64,000 nt of DNA from Coprinellus micaceus (Eukaryota > Basidiomycota > Agaricomycetes > Agaricales > Psathyrellaceae), in contig OX596335.1 of assembly GCA_951394405.1 (NCBI GenBank), positions 5,208,001 through 5,272,000 on the forward strand. Reading direction: 5' to 3'. This document shows, in pieces, positions 11,837 to 21,095 of the stretch. Positions within the stretch are counted from its first letter, which is position 1; each line of letters opens with the position of its first letter. The notes beneath the pieces were generated by a model. It did no database searches, was not told the origin of the DNA, and saw only the letters and a list, made by a program, of their open reading frames with translations. Position numbers and translations under genes: made by a program.

Positions 11837-12712
11837 TACGGTAGGCCGGACGTCCATGGATGGATTTCGGAAATCGCGAAACTTGTTTGGGGCAAATTGA
11901 GTGGATCCGTGTTCGAACCCTGCCAGGGCCAATTTCTGCTGCGAAGGAGAAAGGGGATTTGTGGAGGGAATAGACTGAATTCATCCCTTCTTTGGCTACA
12001 GAAGTCGTACTATACTGTCAAGACATGATGTATCTTGCTTCGGGAGGCCCAGATGAAAACTAGCGCTCTATTTTCGCACAACTCGCGCATGACCACCAGC
12101 ATGTTTTTATGGGTTCCAAAATAAACATAGACAGCCTAAATGCACACCCCATATACTAGGTACTAGGTCTCATTGATCCAGACGGAATAGGTGTCCCAAA
12201 TGGTTCGGGTCAGCGCTGATTTCATGGATTTCGGATCCTCACCATCGTCAATACGGTCCCACTCACTTGATTCTGAGTCACCGGTATCTGCTGAGCAGTA
12301 CCAATAATGCATAAACCCACATTTTCACCACGCTTTCTGGTTAGTATTTGCCTAGAACCACCTTGGAAAGTAGCCCTTCTTATGGGCGCCTAAGCAACGC
12401 CCCTGTCCACCACTGGTCGGCCCTCTTGGCACAATCTCCACGTCGGGGGTTCGATTCCCAACCATGACTTCCGCCTTCAGTTTCGATTTTTCCTCTGTTA
12501 TAGGTCATTTTGTCTCAGATACAGGGCAGGTCGACAGAAAACGACAAGAAGCTTGTCCAGCAAAGGGGAAATGGCCGACTAAGCGGTGAAAATTCCCCAA
12601 GACCGCCAATTCCGAGGGCGGGATGGCCAGCCAGGGAATCGAACCCCAGCGCGCGCCGTGGTATTGAAGGTCGAGAATCGAGAATCCATCCATGGACGTC
12701 CGGCCTACCGTA
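11837..12712 (-). mobile_element. Unclassified TIR element, copy 2 (876 bp, 6 bp target duplication)
   Basis: Same family as 10417-11273, in opposite orientation. Both ends show the TACGGTAGGCCGGACGTC inverted repeat. A perfect 6 bp direct repeat, CCTGGG, flanks it at 11831-11836 and 12713-12718, a different target from copy 1, so this is an independent insertion. The copies have diverged by many substitutions and small indels. Its right end lies about 140 bp upstream of the phosphoglycerate mutase start codon. Confidence 0.8.
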
Positions 12713-12718
12713 CCTGGG

Positions 12719-12857
12719 CGCTTAAGCTCTCGAATTCTGATCGATCCCGGGTGTTTTTCGCAATTTGTCACCGAACCGGACCCGACAGTCCCGACGTCAT
12801 CATCGATCAGCTTATCTTCACCCGAGGTCATCTTCATCGTTCGCCGTAACCACCACC
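12719..12857 (+). promoter_or_regulatory. Short upstream region of the phosphoglycerate mutase gene
   Basis: Only 139 bp separate the end of the transposon copy and its target duplication from the ATG at 12858. The segment contains a palindromic GACGTC and pyrimidine-rich stretches with CACC repeats just before the start, but no clear TATA box. The core promoter must lie here or partly within the transposon. This is positional inference only. Confidence 0.35.
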
Positions 12858-14761
12858 ATGTCCTCCGAGAAAGTCCAGGTCAAGAACAAGGTCTGCCTCA
12901 TGTGCGTATTCCAGTCCTCCCGAGAACAGTAGAACTCACAGGGTCGCTGCGAACAGCGTCCACGATGGATGGGGCATCACTCTCGAGAAGGGCATCGAGG
13001 GCAACGCCATCGAGGCTGCTGAGACGCCGAGCATGGATAAAATCGCGAAGGACTACGATTTTACGACGCTCCAGGCGCACGGAACCGCCGTTGGGTTGAG
13101 CGAAGGGCTCATGGGCAACAGCGAAGTCGGGTACGTACTCTGGTCCAGACTATCGGGCTTGTTCTAACATGGGACTAGGCACTTGAACGTCGGGGCTGGA
13201 CGCGTCGTCTGGCAGGATATCGTTCGCATCGACGTCTCTATCAAGAAAAGGGCGTTCCACAAGAATGAGGCCATCCTGGAGGCGTGCAAACGGGCGAAGG
13301 AGGGCAACGGTCGTCTTCACCTCATGGGTTTGGTGCGTGGCGTCTTCTCGCTCTAGTGTACCCCACCCTAACCCTCGGCCTAGATCTCCGACGGCGGAGT
13401 CCACTCTCATATCACCCACCTCTACGCCCTCCTCGAGACGGCCAAGGAACAAGGTGTTCCTCACACCTACATCCACTTTTTCGGCGACGGCCGCGACACG
13501 GCACCCCGTTCCGCTACCAAGTACCTCAAGGAGCTCGAGGACTTTATCCAGAAACTCGGGTACGGAGAGCTCGCCACCATCGTCGGTCGGTACTACGCCA
13601 TGGACCGCGATAAGCGATGGGAGCGCGTCTCCGTCGCTGTCGAGGGTCTCGTCAAGGGCACCGGCGAGAGCCTCAGCGAGTCAGGCTTCGGGGCCGCGGT
13701 GACTGCGGTCGACGAGAACTACAAGAAGGACGTGACAGACGAGTTCCTCAAGCCCATCATCGTCAACGGAGACGCTGGCCGCATCAAGGACGACGACACG
13801 ATCTTCACGTTCAACTACCGCTCCGACCGCATGCGCGAGCTCGTCACCGTCCTCGGGCAGGTCGAGAAAGACCTCGTCGACGTCCCCATTCCCACGAACC
13901 TCCAGATCTTCACCATGAGCCAGTACAAGAAGGAGTTCCCGTTCAAGGTCGCCTTCCCTCCCCAGGCGATGACCAACGTGCTCGCGGAGTGGCTCGCGAA
14001 GAAGGGCATCAAGCAGGCGCACGTGGCCGAGACGGAGAAGTACGCCCACGTTACGTTCTTCTTCAATGGCGGGCTGGAGAAGCAGTTTGAGGGCGAGGAG
14101 AGGTACATGGTCCCCAGTCCCAGGGTCGCGACGTATGACCTCCAGCCGGAGATGAACGCGATGGGCGTGGCGGAGAAGGTGAAGGAGATCTTGGAGAAGG
14201 GCACCGACGAGTTCGTCATGTGCAACTTTGCTCCTCCGGATATGGTACGTGGCGTATCTCTGTCCTTTATATTTAGTGCGAACTAATCTACTTGTGTAGG
14301 TCGGCCATACGGGTGTCTACGACGCCGCTATTAAGGCTATCGCCGCTACCGATAAGGCCGTCGGCGTCATCTACGAGGCGTGCAAGGCCAACGGCTACAT
14401 CCTCATGGTCACCGCCGACCACGGAAATGCCGAACAGATGAAGAACCCTGACACTGGTGCCCCGCATACCGCGCACACCACCAACCCCGTCATCTTCATC
14501 ATGACCGGCGACGGACCCGAGGGTAAGTTGAGGTTCAAGGAGGAGGAGCCGAGAGGGAAGATGGGCTACATCCATCGCCCTGAGGGTAAGCAGGAGAAGA
14601 AGGAGGAGCAGAAGGAGGGCGATGGGGGGGAGGAGGCAGGCGATGAGGCAGGCGATGAGGGGGAGGAGGCAGGCGCGTTGTGTGATGTTGCTCCGACGAT
14701 CCTTGCGGTCATGGGGATCGAGCAACCAGAGGAGATGACTGGGAGGAGTTTGTTGGCGTAA
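12858..14761 (+). CDS. gpmI: 2,3-bisphosphoglycerate-independent phosphoglycerate mutase
   Basis: Interconverts 3- and 2-phosphoglycerate in glycolysis/gluconeogenesis, in the cytosol, through a Mn-bound phosphoserine intermediate. Exons: 12858-12901, 12957-13130, 13179-13332, 13384-14244, 14300-14761 (introns 48-55 nt); 564 residues. Visible alkaline-phosphatase-superfamily motifs: HDGWG near residue 17, the nucleophile serine in GNSEVGH, SDGGVHSH, FGDGRDT, GRYYAMDRDKRW, FNYRSDRMREL, NFAPPDMVGHTG, TADHGNAE and PHTAHTTNP. The family is usually about 510-520 residues; the excess is a Lys/Glu/Gly-rich stretch of about 50 residues (near 484-533) before CDVAPTILAVMG. That stretch is bounded by GTAAGT (14523) and CAG (14672), 150 nt apart and in frame, so it may be an optional intron instead of protein. 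No other break is seen. Confidence 0.93.
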
Positions 14762-16065
14762 ACGAGGGGATGGTGTGTCGAGACAAGGCAGTCGTGACGA
14801 GAAGTAAATCAAATATAGAATGTACCTCACTATACAATGTATTTCCCTATGTATATACTTTCTGGCACAGTCTGGGATGGAGTCTGAGCCATAGTCGTTG
14901 CGGTGGTGGGTCTTAATCTTATTACCGGCATCTGGTCTAATTCCTGAGCGCCGGGTCTGGGTAGCTATCGCAGTACATAATGCTATGATTACCCAGCTCC
15001 TACCCTACCATGCATCACCGAGCAGACGCGCGTGGTTCAGGCCGTCGAGCGATTCATGCTCAGGTAGGAGGCGATAAATATCGGGAAATCGCATTGCCGT
15101 GCTTCCTTGGGGCGAAGATCAAAGCTCTGCGACAGGTGCTGAGGTCTCCCAATGGACGAGGCCTAGGTTCTCTGATCTCACGGTGGTAGTGGTCGCGGGT
15201 CTTACCGCGACCAAGAAAAGGCGTGAACTTGGCCATGAGGCCAAATACGGCCAGCCTTTGCCGGCTAGAGGAGGGAAACAACGATTGTGGTGTCTAAAAT
15301 GTAATTTACACTACGTAGATTGGGTTGACCTATAGATTCTGTCCTTGTTCGACGTGTAACGCCCTTTTGGTGTAGACGCCCGCGCATCGAAGCACTTCCC
15401 CTTCTGGGGGAGGCATAAATTACCTGGTGAGCCCACTGAGACGAGCCATTCCATGGTACACAAAATTCCCTGGCGCCCTCCTGACCTCGTTTTCCCCGGC
15501 ATTGCCATCTAGTACCCGGCCTTGTCACGGGCAGCCAGGGAAGGACGGGGAATTTCCGTGTCAGGAAGTTTCATAGTGCCCATCAACGAGAAGAATTTGG
15601 TGGTCAGCAAAGGCTACAGTCCACACGAAGCCGCACGGAATTGGTAGTATAGTCTGAGGTGGGCTCAACCGCGAGTCGGTGACCATCTCCCTCGTTGGTG
15701 GTAAGTCTAGCGGACACTGTGAATGGCGCCAATTGGATGGGGGGTTCAAGTGTGACACTGTGGGTTATGTTCTCCAAGACGAACAGAGTAATTCGCAGGT
15801 CCACCCCGCCATGTCCCCGACAAACGCGAGTGAGGGTCGACACGTTGGGTTGAGAGTTTGGTTGTGGGCTCTGGATGCTCCGTCTACGTCGTGCCCTTCG
15901 GGAGTTGCATTCCTAGGAGGTATGGAGGGCGTTTAGGGTGATTTCAAAATCGATGGTGGGTTGGAGTTCCCCCTCAGGCCTAATTCATATTTTGCAACTC
16001 CGACACCAACCGCTCGATGCTGACTTGTCCCTCGGTTGCCTTCTTAACCTTCAACTACGACCACG
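14762..16065. other. Intergenic, nothing recognised
   Basis: 1.3 kb between the mutase and the next F-box gene. Only short frames without family resemblance; no repeat or RNA gene recognised. A CTAC/CCTTCAACTACGACCACG leader precedes the F-box ATG at 16066. Confidence 0.4.
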
Positions 16066-17757
16066 ATGGACGAACCATCTCCCATCTCTCGCTACCTCGA
16101 CGCGAAATATGCTCCCCCGGACGAAGAAGCTCATATCGTGAGGGAGTACATTGCATCCACGAAGGCGGCGGTCGCGGATTTAGATGAACGAATCGAAGAG
16201 ATGAAGGCCGGAGTGGTGGCGATCCAGGCCGAGAAAGAACGTCAGCTCAAGGACATCGCTAGGGCCTCCAACCTCCTCTCTCCAATCCGTAGACTCCCAG
16301 TGGAAGTCATCACATCCATCTTCCTTCAATACCTGGAGGAAAGCAACCCTAAAACCCTGCACAATCATCCCTCGGTCACCATCAGTCATGTATCTCAGTA
16401 TTGGCGTGGCCTAGCGCTCAGCACGCCGCTCCTCTGGTCACAGATACACGCCACTGTTCCTAGACGGTCAAATAACCTTGGAAAACTCCAGCACATGGTC
16501 GATGCATGGACGGAGCGTTCCCTGGCGTGTCCTATACACCTCTATATGACGTGTGGGGACAGGGACGCGAGTGTCCTCCTTGGGCCCTCCCTGAGGCCGG
16601 AGCGAGAGCGTTCCAGGACCTTCGTGGACAGCCTTTTCGCATCGTCTCGCAGGTGGGTATACGTCAACTTCACGATAACCTTCGACCCAAGGTCTGAAGA
16701 CATTGTTGCGTTGTTCAAGCGTCCACCGCGCGAATACGAGTCACTGCGCCGCGCAGATGTCACGTTGCGGGATGATTTCCGCTCACCCCCGCCAGTTGTC
16801 GAGAGCTGGATCTCCAATCTAGCCTCCAGTCCCATGTTCGGCGCACCATCCCTGACCTCAGTAAGCTTCCCCGGCTTATGGGGAAATGTCGCTGCCGCAA
16901 GATCCCTCTCCCCTATACCCCTATACGCGTTCGTCACGACCCTCAGGTTCGAGGGAACCGCCATTTACGCAACCGATGATATCGGCTCCTTTCGCGAGAG
17001 AATATTCCCCTGGGGCTCGTTCGCGGCCTTCGAGGTTCTAGAGGTACTAAGGTCCTTCCCACTCCTGGTCCACTGCCACCTACGCCTGTGGAACATTCAC
17101 CACATCGTCGTCGCCAGAGAGCCAGTATCTTTACCCCACCTCACATCCATGACGTTCCTTGGATACACAGTCAATAAAGGGCTTGCACCCTCCCTTCGCC
17201 TTCCCCGACTCGCCACGCTTAGATTCCTGGGTCCTAACGTCCCGGATATGCCCATCCAGAGAGGCAGTAACGGAGTCATCGAGTTTTTAAGCATTTTTGG
17301 GCCTCAGCTTTCCGAGTTCACTCTCCTGCCTGAGGTCATCCCCCCTTTATCAATTCTACCCTGTCTCCAGTCCGTCCCAAACGTACGGAGACTCACGATC
17401 TCCTGCAAGTCCACCACCTCTGCAGCTCATCAGGCGGTAGACCTTGCGTGTTTTAACGCACTCTGCACTCTTTCAGTATGCCCCAAACTCAAGACGTTTA
17501 AGATGGACGGGGCTCGGAATGTTCGGGAGGACGGCACGATGGAGAAGGCTCTGGCTAAGATGGTCATTTTGAGGCGCACAGGCGGATGTAGCGAAACGCT
17601 CCCCGGGACGGAATTCGAGCCAAGTACCAAGATCCACCACATAAACGTGAGGTTCGCCGATGCGCAGAAGGTGGATGTGGTGAGTAACCTCCGAGAGAAT
17701 AATGTGGACCTTGGAAACATGTATTTAAAGATAAAGTACCCACCGCCGAAGTTGTGA
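16066..17757 (+). CDS. F-box/LRR-like protein, intact, 563 residues
   Basis: Single exon starting MDEPSPISRYLDAKYAPPDEE, the family N-terminus. A predicted coiled coil (about residues 20-67) is followed by the F-box-like stretch at about 70-118 (LLSPIRRLPVEVITSIF, then VTISHVSQYWRGLALSTPLLW). The rest is leucine-patterned LRR-like sequence, ending with a family tail in which VDVVSNLRENNVDL precedes the stop. Predicted role: SCF ubiquitin-ligase substrate adaptor (family inference); the substrate is unknown. The upstream leader ACGACCACG before the ATG resembles those of other F-box copies. No sign of decay. Confidence 0.82.
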   Translation: MDEPSPISRYLDAKYAPPDEEAHIVREYIASTKAAVADLDERIEEMKAGVVAIQAEKERQLKDIARASNLLSPIRRLPVEVITSIFLQYLEESNPKTLHNHPSVTISHVSQYWRGLALSTPLLWSQIHATVPRRSNNLGKLQHMVDAWTERSLACPIHLYMTCGDRDASVLLGPSLRPERERSRTFVDSLFASSRRWVYVNFTITFDPRSEDIVALFKRPPREYESLRRADVTLRDDFRSPPPVVESWISNLASSPMFGAPSLTSVSFPGLWGNVAAARSLSPIPLYAFVTTLRFEGTAIYATDDIGSFRERIFPWGSFAAFEVLEVLRSFPLLVHCHLRLWNIHHIVVAREPVSLPHLTSMTFLGYTVNKGLAPSLRLPRLATLRFLGPNVPDMPIQRGSNGVIEFLSIFGPQLSEFTLLPEVIPPLSILPCLQSVPNVRRLTISCKSTTSAAHQAVDLACFNALCTLSVCPKLKTFKMDGARNVREDGTMEKALAKMVILRRTGGCSETLPGTEFEPSTKIHHINVRFADAQKVDVVSNLRENNVDLGNMYLKIKYPPPKL

Positions 17758-18285
17758 AATGTTCACCAACCCTGTTCGAATATGATTTTGTTTTCACTCA
17801 GCAGAGCAAAAGATAGCGGTCCGTCCAGGTTGTTGAAGGAAATAGATGCAAGGCCGGTCGCAAGGTGGGTATGCGGCTCTACATGGCTTTGGTTTAGAAA
17901 GGTTCGATCGAGAAGGTAATGCCCAAGTCCTGAAGACACTTCCCGCAGGAGTCATCTTACTGATAGCCTGGCATCATAAGCGCGAGATCGTGGCAAGGTC
18001 AGTGTATTGGGTTACGGTAGGGGTTATAGTGGTCCGCAACGCAACGTTCTACTGCATCGGGGACACCTCCTATCGAGGTGCTGGGTCCCCAGTGAGGCAC
18101 ATATCTGACGGAAAGGTGGAGAATGAATACGAAACAATGAACAAGCAGCGTATCAAGGAAGTCAGGATGGTAATAGTAAATAGCTAAGACAGCGCTGAAT
18201 CGAGTACCAACTAAGAAGAGGGCTCAGCTGAACGTAACGAATGGTTTACGAACCAATGTGGTCATAAATAGTCATAAAGTAAACT
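17758..18285. other. Intergenic (convergent), nothing recognised
   Basis: Separates the 3' ends of the F-box gene and the minus-strand zinc-finger gene. No gene or repeat recognised. Confidence 0.4.
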
Positions 18286-19776
18286 TCACTTCACGTACTC
18301 CATCTTGTGGTGTTCGTTCAAGTGAAACTTGAGCTGCTTCTGGGTCGTGAATTTGAACTGGTTACAGACCATGCATGGGTGCAAGTATCGGTCCCCGCCC
18401 GATGCATCACCATGCGCTTCACCGAAGCCCTTCTTCTGATAATATTGGACATGCGTCATGAGAGAGGGATGGCTTGTAAACCCGCCGCCGCACTTGCATT
18501 TGAATGGCTCCAGCGTTCTGTAATACTCTGCGATTTTAGGTGGCAGAGGCTTGAGTGCAGCGTCGTTCCGGGAAGGGGGAGCCTCGACCATATTGGATGC
18601 ATGCGTCGAAGGCTTCCTTCGCTTTGCTGAGGATTCAGAGGGCGAGGACAAGGCAGAGACCTGGAGTTGCGGAAAAGGTTAGCGAGTGCGTGTGTGGTGG
18701 ACGAATTTTGGACTCACGGCCAAGGCAATTTGCTGAACGTCGGCCTTCGTGTGCTGCATGTTGTGGGTTAGCTCCATATGCCTCTGCATCCCCTCCTCAG
18801 TGGGATGTTTCTTGTCACAATATCCGCAATTGAATTTATACACCGTCGTATCGTAGTGGTTCTTCACCGGCTTGCCAATGTGAGTCTCCAAGTCCGCCCA
18901 CCTCTTGTACACCTTGCCGCATTTGCACGTATACGGCTTAACTTCTCGGACGAGAGGTGGACCAGAGGCTCGCCAGTGACCAGTGTCCGACTCGGTCGTG
19001 TTTGTAGTCGTAGTGAATTTGATGCTGGGACTGAGACTGTCACATAAAGGAGGGTAGTGCGATCCGGGGTTCGGCGGTGGAGATAATTGCGATCTGTGGG
19101 CCGGATTTGCGCCGGTAAGCCCAGTACTGTGAGTCGGATCGACCTGCCGCAAAACATAGGACGGAGCAAAGGAGGCCTGCTGTTGCATGGCGAAGCTGGA
19201 GAGTTCAAGCGATGGGAGAGGAGAGATGGGTGTATATAGGATTGTCGTTGTCGAAGACCTTGGTCGGTCGAACTATTAGGCAGGTTAGCGCACGAGCAGA
19301 AGTGGTGGGGCAGAATGGTAGCGTACGAAGGGAGTAAAGATTCCCCGAATATCCTGCTGAATATTATGCTTCCTCTCCAGGTGATCAACCAAGTCCTCCA
19401 AGTCGTCTATCATCCTCCCGCAATTCCGTACACATGGGCGAAGGTTCTTGCCCGGATGAAGGTCGCGATGCGAAAGGTTCAATTGAACATGTGCCCCAAT
19501 CTGCGACCGACCTCGGAAGACCTCACCGCAACTGCACCTGTATGGATGGGCGGAGGTGCAGAGGAAAATCTCATTGTTAAGGAGAGGTGCTTCGGGTGGG
19601 CGAGTACTAGGCGAATGTGGCGAGGTGGGGTAAGGGTTATAGTTGTGGCCACCGAGGCTGGTTCGTCGATTATGGGTGAGTGTACCGTGGAGTGGCGCCG
19701 CCGGCTGGGCGTACAGATTGGGCCCTTGTTGATACACTGAGGCGTGGTGGGGTGTGTAGGGGTACGGAGAAGACAT
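18286..19776 (-). CDS. Zinc-finger protein with three paired-finger modules, 459 residues
   Basis: Three exons, 19776-19327, 19272-18718 and 18660-18286, splice in frame (introns 54 and 57 nt, both phase 0). Each exon encodes one copy of the same module. It starts with an atypical CxCG finger (YRCSCGEVF, YTCKCGKVY, FKCKCGGGF) whose following helix carries a histidine, and continues after a basic loop with a more classical second half: C-x3-C or C-x2-C followed by L-x2-H-x4-H (for example CMVCNQF then LKFHLNEHH). The modules are separated by Pro/Ser/Tyr-rich linkers; the N-terminus is rich in Tyr, Pro, His and Gln. A nucleic-acid-binding or regulatory role is plausible from the fingers, but no specific function can be assigned. 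No nuclear signal is obvious apart from AKRRKP at the start of exon 3. Confidence 0.75.
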
Positions 19777-20225
19777 CAGTTTATCAGCGGGACGCAGACG
19801 AGAGACAGGAAGAGGGACAATGCATGGGTTGATAGGGTGATAATGAGGACCCTAAAGTTGGGCTTGAGGAGGTTTGTTGAACGAATTCTCACAGGTCACG
19901 AATCAGCTGGGTCGCCTCGAGTGGCTGAGCAAGCACACAGCAACGGGCTTTGACCGACGAAATTTCCTTTTTCGCCAGCGATCCGTATCGCCACCATTGA
20001 GAGATATATGGCGCTTAGTCTAAGTGGCTAGAGAATAGAGTTTTAGGCTTCTCAGTCGGCCCACTCGGGAGTTTCTAGCTTCGCAGAATCCGCAAAGTCA
20101 CAACCGAATCACCGAGGCAGGATAGATAAGTGAGCAAGGTGCCCGCCTGCTCACTCCCCCGATCATTATATCCTCCCATGCGGAGGATGCAGCTGTCTCC
20201 TCTCTCGGTTCTGGCTGCCATGCAC
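19777..20225. other. Upstream region of the zinc-finger gene
   Basis: Nothing coding recognised. It presumably holds the promoter of the minus-strand zinc-finger gene. It ends at the TTA target site of the MITE. Confidence 0.35.
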
Positions 20226-20228
20226 TTA

Positions 20229-20698
20229 GAGCTAGTTCGGATACCAAACCTGGGTTTGGGTACAGGTTTGATGCCTCCCAAATCAATTCCCATGCGGTCG
20301 GGGCTGTCGGGCCCGTCAACACGGCAGCTCGGATCCCGACGTGGCCGCGCTTTGACACCGCTTGCCGCTGTTGATGACAGCGTCCAAAGAGTTGCGCTCG
20401 CCGTCGAAAACAGGGAGGGCACTGTGTCACCCTTGAATTTAGTCACTTGCTGATACTTAGCACTGAGGATCTTAAATGCATGAGTGTGGGAAGGATAAAA
20501 TATCGCTGTAAGAATCTAGTTGTTGATACCAAAGGTCGTCGTCGCTGTGGGCAACGACGAGGGGAACTGATGAGCCCGACAACGCCAAGACAACGCCAGG
20601 CCCCTCGGGGACGTGACGCGGGCGGGTAGAGCCATGGGAATTGATTTGGGAGGCATCAAACCTGTACCCAAACCCAGGTTTGGTATCCGAACTAGCTC
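20229..20698. mobile_element. Tourist-like MITE (PIF/Harbinger-type), 470 bp
   Basis: Perfect 66 bp terminal inverted repeats at 20229-20294 and 20633-20698, both starting GAGCTAGTTCGGATACC and ending at CCCATG on the inner side. TTA flanks both sides (20226-20228 and 20699-20701), the 3 bp TWA-type target duplication known for PIF/Harbinger elements and Tourist MITEs. The interior has no credible gene. The perfect match of the two ends suggests a recent insertion. It sits between the zinc-finger gene and the ABC-F gene. Confidence 0.82.
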
Positions 20699-20701
20699 TT
20701 A

Positions 20702-21095
20702 CGTTGTGGTTCTTATGATTTGGAGCCCCTGTTCCCGCGAGTGACGTGATCGATCAACATGCATTAGCGCCCATGGATTCAGGCGGCGACCCAATCGCAA
20801 TCAGGCACTGCTGCGAACATTTGCGAGTTGTTGGCATGTTTGTTGCCTTTCTCCAACTCCTATCGCTCAGTTCATGCTCTCTAGAGTACGAAGACTCCAG
20901 AATCGCCACACCGCGGTCGAAAAGCGTGCTCCCGGATGAACACCCCCTACCAGTGAAAGCGGCGGTTCCGGTCCCGGTTCGTCCTGACTCATGCTTGGCG
21001 TTGTTGAACTCATACTAAGTTCCATCCTGCAGGCCAACTCCAGATATACAACCGCCTTTAACCGCTGATAAGAAACCACTACGACCACTAGAATC
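20702..21095. other. Upstream region of the ABC-F gene
   Basis: No gene or repeat recognised. Presumably the ABC-F promoter and leader. Confidence 0.35.

Noticed and set aside
12430..12470. Second tRNA-like stretch with GGCACAATC and GGTTCGATTCC
   Set aside because: The distance between A-box-like and B-box-like parts is too short for a tRNA; part of the element.
13617..14090. 157-codon Arg-rich frame inside the mutase gene
   Set aside because: Alternative frame of a GC-rich coding exon.
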